Below are positions 34,161 through 42,678 of a stretch of DNA of 64,000 nt, in pieces. Source of the stretch: Sporisorium sorghi (Eukaryota; Basidiomycota; Ustilaginomycetes; Ustilaginales; Ustilaginaceae). The DNA is taken from the NCBI GenBank assembly GCA_023212695.1, contig JALCCG010000008.1, positions 1 to 64,000 on the forward strand, read 5' to 3'. The notes beneath the pieces were generated by a model that was given only the letters and a program-made list of their open reading frames with translations, ran no database searches and was not told the DNA's origin. Positions within the stretch are counted from its first letter, which is position 1. Each line of letters begins with the position of its first letter. The position numbers were made by a program, and so were the translations under genes.

Positions 34161-35144
34161 ATGAGTTTGTATCTGGGTGTAGATGCCGGCGGCAGCAAGA
34201 CGCACGCTGTGATCTGTGATGAACAAGGGAACATTCTTGGCAAGGGGGCTTCTGGTAACGGTAATCACCAGATTCACCGTGAACATGCGGCCCGTAACAT
34301 TGAGGAAGCCTGTGATGCAGCTCTTCAACAGGCTGGTGTTGCCAAAGAAGATATAAGTTATGCCTATTTCGGCTTGGCAGGAGCGGACCGGGAAGCAGAT
34401 TATGAGATTCTGCGCCCCATGATCGGAGCGCTGGGCTATGCCAGACATGGTATCGCGTGCGATACCATTATCGGTATGCGGGCAGGAACGAGCCGTCCAT
34501 ATGGAGCTGCATTGATCTGCGGTACGGGCTTTAATAGCGCTGTGCGCAATCGCGCGGGAGCAGAGCTGCAGTATGGGGGCTTCGGATTCCTGTATGGAGA
34601 CGGATACGCGGGCGGTTCGGGGTTCGCGAAGCTGGCCTTCCGGGCGGTTATTCGGGCCTGGGACGAGCGGGGACCGGCAACTTTATTGACTTCGCTCGTT
34701 CTGGAGCAGATGGGATATGCGTCCGTGGAACCGATGTACGAGGATGTTCTCTACGGTAAAGCTACGGTTCCGCCAAGCCTGGTGAAAACCTTGTTCCAGG
34801 CAGCCGAAGCCGGCGATGAGGTAGCGACCCTGATTCTTCAGAACGAAGGCGAAGAGCTGGCCAATGCGGTATGCACGCTCATCCGGCGGCTGGATATGAC
34901 GGATGAAGCCTTTGACATTGTTTATATCGGCAGTGTGCTGAACAGGCCGAACAGCTCCATTTTGACGGATGCGATCGAACGGGTCGTTGCAGTCCGTGCA
35001 CCGCATGCAGCATGTGTAAGACTAACCTCCGATCCGGTTTCCGGCGCGCTTCTCTGTGCGATGGATGCCGATGGGGTTACCGTGGCTGCAGAGACGGAAG
35101 CCAAACTGAAGGCTTTTACGTTCGAACAGGTAACCACGGCCTGA
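34161..35144 (+). CDS. BadF/BadG/NagK-type sugar kinase
   Basis: A 327-residue ASKHA-fold kinase with the phosphate-1 loop LGVDAGGSKTHAVICD (residues 5-20), the AYFGLAGADRE segment, the ICGTGFNSAVRN phosphate-2 region and GDGYAGGSGFAKLAFRAV, as in N-acetylglucosamine kinases of the BadF/BadG family. It would phosphorylate a hexose or GlcNAc in the cytoplasm. ATG 34161 has TAGGAG 8 nt upstream. It lies 54 nt before a GH4 enzyme that needs 6-phosphorylated substrates, so the two may act in sequence on a disaccharide (inference). Confidence 0.85.
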   Translation: MSLYLGVDAGGSKTHAVICDEQGNILGKGASGNGNHQIHREHAARNIEEACDAALQQAGVAKEDISYAYFGLAGADREADYEILRPMIGALGYARHGIACDTIIGMRAGTSRPYGAALICGTGFNSAVRNRAGAELQYGGFGFLYGDGYAGGSGFAKLAFRAVIRAWDERGPATLLTSLVLEQMGYASVEPMYEDVLYGKATVPPSLVKTLFQAAEAGDEVATLILQNEGEELANAVCTLIRRLDMTDEAFDIVYIGSVLNRPNSSILTDAIERVVAVRAPHAACVRLTSDPVSGALLCAMDADGVTVAAETEAKLKAFTFEQVTTA

Positions 35145-35198
35145 CCAGCTTAGCGATGGAATAGATCATATGGATATCATATCTTGGAGGCGATGAAC

Positions 35199-36515
35199 AT
35201 GGCAGCAGGATTGAAGATAGCGGTCATTGGGGGAGGGTCCTCGTACACCCCGGAAATTGTTGAAGGTTTCATTCGCAATTATGAGCAGATGCCGATTCGT
35301 GAACTATGGTTCGTAGATATTGAAGAGGGCAAGCATAAGCTGGAGATCGTAGGAAATCTGGCGAAGCGCATGGTAAAAGAGTCCGGCCTGCCGATTGAGG
35401 TTCATCTCACACTGGACCGCAGACAAGCGATAGCAGGCGCTGACTTTGTAACGACTCAGATGCGTGTCGGCTTGCTGGCCGCACGTAAACAGGATGAGCA
35501 TATTCCGATTATGCATGGTGTCATCGGTCAGGAGACGACGGGTCCAGGCGGAATGCTGAAGGCACTGCGCACCGTTCCGGTCATTCTGGACATCTGCCGC
35601 GATATCGAGGAGCTGGCGCCGAATGCGTGGATGCTTAACTTTACGAACCCGGCCGGAATTGTAACCGAGGCTGTTGCGAAGCACAGCAAGGTCAAGTCCG
35701 TAGGACTGTGCAACTCCCCGATTAACTTCCAGAAGTTTCTCGCGGCTGAATATGGCGTGTCCGAGAAGGATGTTCTGGCCGAGTTTGTTGGCATCAACCA
35801 TCTTCACTGGGTGACCTCGGCCATCGTCAACGGCGAAGAGAAGATGCCGGAGCTGCTGGACGGCGGCAAGTCGTATACGGCGAAGAACGTGCCGACCTTT
35901 GGATGGGATGCCGACTTCATCCGTTCGCTGGGAGCCATTCCGACGTATTACCTTAAATACTTCTACATGACGGATACGATGCTCGCGGATATGAAGGCAT
36001 CACTGGAGAAGGACGGGACCCGAGCGGACGTGGTTAGCCGGGTAGAGCAGGAGCTGTTCGAGCTCTACAAGGACGAGAATTTGGCGGAGAAGCCGAAGCA
36101 GCTGGAGCAGCGGGGCGGTGCTTACTATTCCGAAGCGGCTGTTAACCTGATGACCTCGATCTACAATGACCGCCATGATATCCAGACACTGAATGTGTCC
36201 AATGGAAACATCTACGACTTCCTGCCTGCGGATGCCAGTATTGAGATCAACTGCGTGGTGACAGGCCAGGGCCCAATTCCACTCGTACCGCAAAAGGTTC
36301 CTTCCCATGTAAAAGGGCTGATGCATGCGGTGAAAGTGTATGAGCAATTAACGATTGAAGCCGCCATTACCGGTGATCGCGGCATTGCTCTGCAAGCGCT
36401 GGTTCATCATCCGCTGGTACCGTCTGTGACGGTAGCGAAGCAGCTGCTCGATGAGATGCTGGAGGCAAACAAGAAATATTTGCCGGCCTTTTTTAAGCCG
36501 GAGGCTGTGCTGTAA
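35199..36515 (+). CDS. Glycoside hydrolase family 4, 6-phospho-beta-glucosidase type
   Basis: A 438-residue GH4 enzyme: the NAD-binding loop IAVIGGGSSYTPEIVEG (7-23), GLCNSPIN with the metal ligand C171, and FVGINHLHW with H201, the pattern of the LicH/CelF subgroup. These enzymes use NAD+ and Mn2+ in a redox-assisted elimination and act on 6-phospho-glycosides in the cytoplasm. ATG 35199 has GGAGG 8 nt upstream. No PTS gene is nearby, so the phosphorylated substrate may come from the adjacent kinase, which is unusual for the subgroup. A very strong terminator follows. Confidence 0.9.
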   Translation: MAAGLKIAVIGGGSSYTPEIVEGFIRNYEQMPIRELWFVDIEEGKHKLEIVGNLAKRMVKESGLPIEVHLTLDRRQAIAGADFVTTQMRVGLLAARKQDEHIPIMHGVIGQETTGPGGMLKALRTVPVILDICRDIEELAPNAWMLNFTNPAGIVTEAVAKHSKVKSVGLCNSPINFQKFLAAEYGVSEKDVLAEFVGINHLHWVTSAIVNGEEKMPELLDGGKSYTAKNVPTFGWDADFIRSLGAIPTYYLKYFYMTDTMLADMKASLEKDGTRADVVSRVEQELFELYKDENLAEKPKQLEQRGGAYYSEAAVNLMTSIYNDRHDIQTLNVSNGNIYDFLPADASIEINCVVTGQGPIPLVPQKVPSHVKGLMHAVKVYEQLTIEAAITGDRGIALQALVHHPLVPSVTVAKQLLDEMLEANKKYLPAFFKPEAVL

Positions 36516-36565
36516 ATCGAGTGGGGATACCACTCCACATAGAAACAACGCTTATATTTAGTAAA

Positions 36566-36607
36566 AAAAGGCCTTCCCAAGATCAGATAATCTTGGGAAG
36601 GCCTTTT
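36566..36607. terminator. Strong bidirectional terminator
   Basis: 18-bp perfect arms (AAAAGGCCTTCCCAAGAT and complement) around a CAGATA loop, between the GH4 gene and the convergent uxuB. Confidence 0.95.
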
Positions 36608-36631
36608 GCTGATGAAACCGTATGTGATTCA

Positions 36632-37573
36632 TTATACGCCGGAATAAGCCATGAAGCCGCCGTCCACAGGGATCACCGTTCCCGTGACGAACCCGGAGGT
36701 CTGGTCGTCCACGAGCCAGAGCAGTGTACCGAGCAGATCCTCGGGCACGCCGAACCGTCTCATGGGAGTATGCGAGATGATTTTATGAGAGCGTTCGGTT
36801 AGTGAACCGTCGCTATGGGTCAGCAGGTTGCGGTTCTGCTCGGTCAGGAAGAAGCCTGGTGCAATGGCGTTCACGCGAATGCCCGATTCTGCGAGATGAA
36901 CTGACAACCACTGCGTGAAGTTGTTGATGGCCGCTTTGGCTGCACTGTAAGCAGGAACCTTGGTCATCGGGCTTGGCGCGCTCATGGACGAGACGTTCAG
37001 CACGACGGCCCCGGGACGCCCCAGCATCCCCTCTGCAAAGATTTGCGTCGGAATGAGGGTGCCGATGAAGTTCAGGTCGAACACGCTGCGGAAGCCCGGC
37101 ACGCTTAACCCGAAGAACGTTGTAACCTCCGGATCCGGCGCTCCCGCATCTTCCGGCCGGTAGATTTCATGGGTTGTGTTGGCATCCTTACGGTTGCCGC
37201 CGGCTCCGTTAATGAGGATATCGCAGGGGCCATAGGCTTCGCGTACGGCCTTCTCGGCTTCCCGGACGCTCCCAACATCGGTCACATCGCACGGAACGGC
37301 AATGGCAGCACCGCCGGCGGCGATAATCTCGTCGGCCACCTGCTGGCCCTTCGAGGCCGTGCGATTCAAGACAGCCACCTTGGCGCCTTGCCGTCCCAGT
37401 TCAAGGGCCATCGCCCGGCACAGCACCCCGGAGCCGCCCGTAATGACAACCGTCTTTCCCTTTAGTGACGGATGGAGCGGAAGTGACGGGGTATCTTGCG
37501 GCGTGGCTTCAGGGATAGCTTCTCCTGATCCTGGCCCGGAAGCTCCTGCAACATGAATATGAACCTCGCTCAT
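36632..37573 (-). CDS. uxuB: D-mannonate oxidoreductase (fructuronate reductase), SDR type
   Basis: A 313-residue short-chain dehydrogenase: nucleotide loop TGGSGVLC (45-52), NGAGG, and the catalytic Ser-Tyr-Lys in [23 protein letters not shown]. It reduces D-fructuronate to D-mannonate with NADH, like the SDR-type UxuB (YjmF) of Bacillus. An N-terminal extension of about 36 Gly/Pro/Ser-rich residues precedes the fold. Its ATG overlaps the uxuA stop by 4 nt, so the two consecutive pathway enzymes are translationally coupled. Confidence 0.9.
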   Translation of the reverse strand: MSEVHIHVAGASGPGSGEAIPEATPQDTPSLPLHPSLKGKTVVITGGSGVLCRAMALELGRQGAKVAVLNRTASKGQQVADEIIAAGGAAIAVPCDVTDVGSVREAEKAVREAYGPCDILINGAGGNRKDANTTHEIYRPEDAGAPDPEVTTFFGLSVPGFRSVFDLNFIGTLIPTQIFAEGMLGRPGAVVLNVSSMSAPSPMTKVPAYSAAKAAINNFTQWLSVHLAESGIRVNAIAPGFFLTEQNRNLLTHSDGSLTERSHKIISHTPMRRFGVPEDLLGTLLWLVDDQTSGFVTGTVIPVDGGFMAYSGV

Positions 37574-38667
37574 TGAACAGCCTCCTTCCGCTCGGCTGCG
37601 CTTTCTGCACGCTCACGGCTGTATGCGTCCCACAGCCCCCACAGATACATAATGCCTAAGGCGCGGTCATACAGACCGTAACCCGGGCGGCATTGCTCAC
37701 CCCAGATATGCCGTCCGTGATCGGGTCTTACATATCCGGTGAAACCGTTGTCATGATAAGCCTGCACAATGCCGGATATATCCACGGTCCCGTCTTCGGT
37801 CCGGTGCGACGTCTCCATGAAATCGCCATTCTCGTAGACGCGGACATTTCGGATATGCGCGAACGGAATCCGGTCATGGAACTCGTGGATCATGGAGACG
37901 ATGTCGTTGTCCGGATTGGCGCCGAGCGACCCGCTGCACAGGGTCAGGCTGTTCGCCGGGCTGTCATACAGATGGAGGAATCTGCGCAGATTCTCCTGAC
38001 TGGTGATGATTCGCGGCAGACCGAAGATCGGCCAAGGCGGATCATCCGGATGAATGGCCATTCGAATGCCATTCTTCTCGGCAGCCGGAATGACGGCGCT
38101 TAAGAAATATTCAAGGTTGCTCCACAGATCTTCCTCGGTAACGCCGCGGTAAGCCTCGAATAAGGACGTCAGATGCGCCAATCGCTCCGGCTCCCAGCCT
38201 GGCATGGTCAGGGTGCTGTTCCGGTTGATCGTCTGAACCAGCTCCATCGGGTCGGTGCCGTGGATCTTGGCCTTCTCGAAGAAGAGAGCCGTGGATCCAT
38301 CCGGCGCCTGCTTGTGAAGATCAGTTCTAGCCCAGTCGAACACCGGCATGAAATTGTAGCAGATGACTTTGACGCCGACCTGACCCAATTTCTCAATCGT
38401 CCGGATGTAATTGGCTATGTATTGGTCGCGTGATGGGAGGCCGAGCTTGATATCCTCGTGGACATTCACGCTTTCCACGACGTCCACATGAAGTCCGTAC
38501 GCTTTAGCTTGGTCCACAACTTCTCCAATTCGCTCCATCGGCCATTCTTCACCGACAGGAATATCGTGAAGTGCCCATACGATGCCCTCCACGCCGGGAA
38601 TTTGTTTAATCTGATCCAGCGAGACCGTATCATTACCCTCGCCGAACCACCTGAATACCATGCGCAT
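37570..38667 (-). CDS. uxuA: Mannonate dehydratase
   Basis: A 365-residue UxuA with the family N-terminus ([38 protein letters not shown]) and metal and substrate regions [18 protein letters not shown] and [12 protein letters not shown]. It dehydrates D-mannonate to 2-keto-3-deoxygluconate, using Mn2+ or Fe2+. Second gene of the minus-strand operon gntR-uxuA-uxuB; 129 nt separate it from gntR with no terminator seen. SD GGCGGTGA precedes ATG 38667. Confidence 0.95.
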   Translation of the reverse strand: MRMVFRWFGEGNDTVSLDQIKQIPGVEGIVWALHDIPVGEEWPMERIGEVVDQAKAYGLHVDVVESVNVHEDIKLGLPSRDQYIANYIRTIEKLGQVGVKVICYNFMPVFDWARTDLHKQAPDGSTALFFEKAKIHGTDPMELVQTINRNSTLTMPGWEPERLAHLTSLFEAYRGVTEEDLWSNLEYFLSAVIPAAEKNGIRMAIHPDDPPWPIFGLPRIITSQENLRRFLHLYDSPANSLTLCSGSLGANPDNDIVSMIHEFHDRIPFAHIRNVRVYENGDFMETSHRTEDGTVDISGIVQAYHDNGFTGYVRPDHGRHIWGEQCRPGYGLYDRALGIMYLWGLWDAYSRERAESAAERKEAVQ

Positions 38668-38796
38668 TTCTTCACCGCCTTTATAAGTTTAAGGAGTTAA
38701 CGCAACAGCTGCCGGAAATCTGCAATTACGATGGTACAGCCAAGATGGAAGGCTGCGGACGGACAAGGAGGTGCACCCGCACCCGCCGCTTATGCC

Positions 38797-39474
38797 TTAT
38801 TTAAAATAATCGGGATGCTTTTCTTTCAGCACAGCCAGATTGGAGATGATCAGGCTGAGATGTTCCTGCATCTCACGCTCTGCATGATCAGCGTCATGGC
38901 GCCGGATCGCGTCCACGATCTCCCGATGCTGCTCGTACAGGTTGGTCCAATTCGGATCGGCGGACAGCCATAACATCCGGCTCCGGTTCAGATGAGCATT
39001 CATCTGCTGCAGCACATTCCAGGTACCTACCTTGCGGCAGCCTTCAAACAAAATCCGGTGAAAGGTTTCATCCAGTTCAAACATATGCTTGCCGTCATGT
39101 TTCTCGATGCTCTCGCTTTGCTCGGACAGATTCCGTTCCAACTCAAGAAGTTTATCCTCCGGAAAGCTCTCGCAGGCAAGACGGACGACAGCCTTCTCAA
39201 GCTGCTCCCGCATGAAGCGGGCTTCCTCGACCAGCTCCGAATCAATGAGCGAGACCCGCGTGCCGCGCTGGGGAAGCACAACAACAAGGTCCTCCTGAGC
39301 CAGGCGGACAAAACTTTCCCGCACCGGTGTTCGGCTAACTTCGAATGAAAGGGAAACCTCCTTCTCGGATAGAGCGGTTCCGGGGGGGAGCTCGAGACTC
39401 ACAATTTGCTGCTTAAGCTGGGAGTACACGATATGTCCGGCCGACCCTGGCTGTAAACGCAAAGATTCTACCAC
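38797..39474 (-). CDS. GntR/FadR family repressor of the glucuronate genes
   Basis: A 225-residue FadR-subfamily regulator: HTH at about 15-75 (GTALSEKEVSLSFEVSRTPVRESFVRLAQEDLVVVLPQRGTRVSLID) and an all-helical FCD domain (about 85-215) that usually binds an organic acid through a metal (D/H/H/H set; FELDETFHRILFEG visible). GTG 39474 has AGGAGG 7 nt upstream; the longer frame to 39666 runs through the operator and is rejected. It is divergent from uxaC and cotranscribed with uxuA/uxuB; a 34-bp palindrome in the gap is the likely operator. A sugar acid of the pathway is the likely inducer. Confidence 0.9.
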   Translation of the reverse strand: MVESLRLQPGSAGHIVYSQLKQQIVSLELPPGTALSEKEVSLSFEVSRTPVRESFVRLAQEDLVVVLPQRGTRVSLIDSELVEEARFMREQLEKAVVRLACESFPEDKLLELERNLSEQSESIEKHDGKHMFELDETFHRILFEGCRKVGTWNVLQQMNAHLNRSRMLWLSADPNWTNLYEQHREIVDAIRRHDADHAEREMQEHLSLIISNLAVLKEKHPDYFK

Positions 39475-39493
39475 GGCATCACCTCCTAATGTA

Positions 39494-39527
39494 TTCCATA
39501 CTACCATACTTGTATGGTAGTATGGAA
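39494..39527. promoter_or_regulatory. 34-bp perfect palindromic operator between gntR and uxaC
   Basis: Arms of 15 bp (TTCCATACTACCATA and complement) around CTTG. Each arm repeats the half-motif CCATAC-type sequence twice, so two overlapping sites may be present. It sits upstream of both starts and is the likely target of the GntR protein. Confidence 0.85.
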
Positions 39528-39561
39528 CTGAAAATCTAAATAAGAATCGGAGGGCAATCAC

Positions 39562-40965
39562 ATGAGCCGTTTGGATACGGAAAATCTGCTGCTGAACAGC
39601 AACAGTGCCAAGAAACTTTTTTATGATTATGCGGAAGGCATGCCGATATTCGATTATCACAATCATCTAAACCCGAAGGATATCGCGATCAACCGGCAAT
39701 TCGATAACCTGACAGAGATATGGCTGGAGGGAGATCATTACAAATGGAGAGCCATGCGCTGGCTCGGTGTCAACGAAGAGCTGATTACAGGCAGTGCAAG
39801 CCCGGAAGAGAAGTTTATGGCCTGGGCAGGCTGCGTTCCGCGTCTGGTCGGCAATCCACTGTATCACTGGACGCATCTGGAGCTGGCGCGTTACTTCGGG
39901 GTTCAGGAGCGGCTAACCTCAGGCAATGCCAGGGAAATCTGGGAGACCTGCAATGAACAGCTCAAGAGTCCTTCCTTACGGGCAGGCGGGATTCTGGATA
40001 AATTCAAAGTGAAAGTAGCCTGCACCACGGATGATCCGCTCGATTCGCTGGAGTTCCACCGTGCCATTCGGGAGAACGGGGAATTGACCACCATCGTAGC
40101 GCCTGCATTCCGTCCGGATCGGGTGCTGGACCTGACCCATCCCGATTTCACCTCCTATGTGGAGACACTGGGATCCACGGCAGATCAAGCTGTAGATACC
40201 TACCAGGAATTGCTGGAAGCTCTGCAGCATCGGATACAATATTTCCACGATCATGGCTGCCGCCTGTCGGATCACGGCTTTGGCCGTTTTCCTTATGAAC
40301 CGGCAGGAGAGAAAGAGGTTGCAGACATTTACGGCAAAGCCATCAGCGGTCTCAGCATAACGCCGCTCGAAGAACGGAAATACCGCACGCATACCCTGAT
40401 TAAGCTGGGCGAGATGTATCACGCGATGGGCTGGACCATGCAGCTGCATATTGGGGCGATCCGGAACAATAATGCGCGTATGTTCGCGAAGATCGGCAAG
40501 GATAGCGGGTATGACTCGATTATGGATTTTCATCTGGCGGAGAGCCTGAACGGATTCCTGAGCAGACTCGACAGCAGCGATCAGCTTCCGCAAACGATTG
40601 TATACAGCTTGTATTCGTCTCATTACGAAATGCTGGCTACCACGATCGGGAATTTCCAGGCGGCTGGCGTTGAGGGCAAGCTTCAGCTCGGGTCGGCCTG
40701 GTGGTTCCACGATCAGAAGGAAGGCATGCTGAAGCAGCTTACCGCGCTGTCTTCCATGGGGCTCATCAGCACCTTTGTCGGCATGCTGACGGATTCACGG
40801 AGCTTCATGTCGTTCCCAAGGCATGAATATTTCCGGCGAGTGCTGTGCCGTCTGTTCGGGGACTGGATCAAGGAAGGGGAGGTACCCGCGGATTACGATT
40901 ATATCGGTGCCATTATCCAGGATATCTGCTACCTTAATGCCGAGCGTTATTTTCAAATTCGTTGA
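39562..40965 (+). CDS. uxaC: Glucuronate isomerase
   Basis: A 467-residue UxaC (amidohydrolase-fold uronate isomerase) with the metal motif FDYHNHLNPKDIA (H33, H35), MQLHIGAIRNNNARMF in the middle and the C-terminal LIGAI-like DYDYIGAIIQDICYLNAERYF. It converts D-glucuronate to D-fructuronate, and galacturonate to tagaturonate. SD GGAGGG before ATG 39562. It is transcribed away from gntR-uxuA-uxuB and toward the two-component and transporter genes, linking glucuronate catabolism to aldouronate import. Confidence 0.95.
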   Translation: MSRLDTENLLLNSNSAKKLFYDYAEGMPIFDYHNHLNPKDIAINRQFDNLTEIWLEGDHYKWRAMRWLGVNEELITGSASPEEKFMAWAGCVPRLVGNPLYHWTHLELARYFGVQERLTSGNAREIWETCNEQLKSPSLRAGGILDKFKVKVACTTDDPLDSLEFHRAIRENGELTTIVAPAFRPDRVLDLTHPDFTSYVETLGSTADQAVDTYQELLEALQHRIQYFHDHGCRLSDHGFGRFPYEPAGEKEVADIYGKAISGLSITPLEERKYRTHTLIKLGEMYHAMGWTMQLHIGAIRNNNARMFAKIGKDSGYDSIMDFHLAESLNGFLSRLDSSDQLPQTIVYSLYSSHYEMLATTIGNFQAAGVEGKLQLGSAWWFHDQKEGMLKQLTALSSMGLISTFVGMLTDSRSFMSFPRHEYFRRVLCRLFGDWIKEGEVPADYDYIGAIIQDICYLNAERYFQIR

Positions 40966-41002
40966 CAATTTCGCGCAGAGCATGAACAATAGACTTACTA
41001 TA

Positions 41003-41016
41003 TGAAAGCGTTTGCC
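41003..41016 (+). promoter_or_regulatory. Candidate cre box before the two-component genes
   Basis: TGAAAGCGTTTGCC keeps the central CG and the full left half of the CcpA consensus; positions 12 and 14 do not match. Confidence 0.4.
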
Positions 41017-41076
41017 GACTGACGGATAGGCATGGGTTGGTAGGCAGATGGGAACAAAAGGCGAGGGGGACATACC

Positions 41077-42678
41077 GTGCACTTGAACCGGGCGATATTG
41101 GTGGATGACGAGGTGTTTACGCGCAAAGGGCTGCTGAAGCTGATAGATTGGGAAGCCTGCGGCTTTCAAATCGTAGATGAGGCGGATAACGGCGAAGATG
41201 CGCTGGAGCTGATTGAACGGCTTCAGCCGGATGTGGTCATTACCGATATCCGCATGCCGGTGCTGGATGGACTTGAGCTGATCAGGCGAGTTGTCACGCA
41301 GGATATCGTGAAGCCTTATTTTATTATTGTAAGCGGATACGATGACTTTAACTATGCGCAGCAGGCGGTTCGTTACGGTGTACACGACTTCATTCTGAAG
41401 CCGATTGACGAGCTGGAATTCAGTAATGCGCTGGTCCGGCTCAGCGGACGGCTGGAGTCTGACCGCGAGGCACGCTTGCGAGAAGAACGTCTGTTGTCCG
41501 GCGCCTTGATGGAGTCGCTGATTATAGGGGAAGCGGATGAGGCGCTGCTGCAGGAATGGGAGCGGCGTCTTGAGCTCTTGCCCGAGGACCGACTGTTCTA
41601 CGTCTTCGTCGAGCGGAATGACCTACCGCTATCAAAGGACGAGGGTGAAGCGGGCGGAGGCGAGTTCAAGGACCGGGTGGAAGAGGCGCTCCTTGCCGTC
41701 ACGAATGGAGCTCAGCCCTTCTACTTGCATGAGCACCGCAATCGAATCGGCATCATCGTACCGGGGAGTATTCTGCAATCTTCTCAGGATTGTCAGCGGG
41801 AATTCGCCAGACGCATTCAACAATCGCTCGTTACTGATAACGATAGGATCTTTGTCTATTTCGGTCAACCGGTTCAGCAGCTGTCCCTTATCCAGAATGC
41901 CTATGAAACGGCCAAGGAAGCCTTGTTATACAAGTACGTCTATGATGAGAGCGGCATCGTAATCCATGAGGAAGCCGCTCTGCATGCGCTGCAATATATC
42001 GGTCTGGAGGAGAGCCTCTACGAGCTGCTGCTGGAGCAGATCGAAGAGCTGCATTTCGACAAGCTGGAGGAGACGATCACATTATTGTTTCAATCCTTCC
42101 AGGCGAAGCTGTATGCGCCTGAAGCCGTGAAGATGGCGATCAACCAATGCGTACTGGGCGTGGTGCGGGTGCTTAGCAGCATGGAGGGGGATCAGAGCCG
42201 GCTGTCCAGCCTGGAGCCGATGACCGAGTGGCATGACCGCAATCTGTCGCTGGGTGAGCTGAAGCGTCTGTTTACCGATTTTGCAGTTGAGAGCGCAAAT
42301 TATATTTCGCATCTTCGCAAGGAGCAGCACAAGGGCGGAATCCAGAAGATCCGGGCTTATATTGAGGCTAACTTTCATGAGAATATCAGTCTGAAGAGCA
42401 TCGCGGGGAAGTTCTACATGAACCCGGTCTATCTGGGACAGCTGTTCAAAAAAGCATACGGCGTGTACTTTAATGATTTCCTGCTGCAGCTGCGCGTAAA
42501 TGAAGCCAAGCGATTGCTGCGCCAGACGGACCTGCGCATCTATGAGGTGGCCGAACGCGTAGGCTTCGGCAACCCGGACTATTTTGTCACGCAATTCGAG
42601 AAGATTGAGCGGATGACGCCAAGTGAATATCGGAGCCGCTTGATGAAGGAGGCAGCGTCCGAAGGGACGAATCGATGA
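41077..42678 (+). CDS. YesN-type response regulator (AraC output)
   Basis: A 533-residue regulator: receiver domain 1-125 with D10-D11, the phospho-acceptor D57 in VVITDIRMPVLDG and K108 in FILKPID; a long linker domain; and a C-terminal AraC double HTH (about 430-525; NISLKSIAGKFYMNPVYLGQLFKKAYG, VAERVGFGNPDYFVTQFEK). GTG 41077 has GAGGGGG upstream. Its stop overlaps the kinase start by 4 nt (ATGA). It is expected to activate the importer and hydrolase genes from 44653 onward; the promoter there has a good -10 but no -35, as for an activator-dependent promoter. Confidence 0.93.
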   Translation: MHLNRAILVDDEVFTRKGLLKLIDWEACGFQIVDEADNGEDALELIERLQPDVVITDIRMPVLDGLELIRRVVTQDIVKPYFIIVSGYDDFNYAQQAVRYGVHDFILKPIDELEFSNALVRLSGRLESDREARLREERLLSGALMESLIIGEADEALLQEWERRLELLPEDRLFYVFVERNDLPLSKDEGEAGGGEFKDRVEEALLAVTNGAQPFYLHEHRNRIGIIVPGSILQSSQDCQREFARRIQQSLVTDNDRIFVYFGQPVQQLSLIQNAYETAKEALLYKYVYDESGIVIHEEAALHALQYIGLEESLYELLLEQIEELHFDKLEETITLLFQSFQAKLYAPEAVKMAINQCVLGVVRVLSSMEGDQSRLSSLEPMTEWHDRNLSLGELKRLFTDFAVESANYISHLRKEQHKGGIQKIRAYIEANFHENISLKSIAGKFYMNPVYLGQLFKKAYGVYFNDFLLQLRVNEAKRLLRQTDLRIYEVAERVGFGNPDYFVTQFEKIERMTPSEYRSRLMKEAASEGTNR

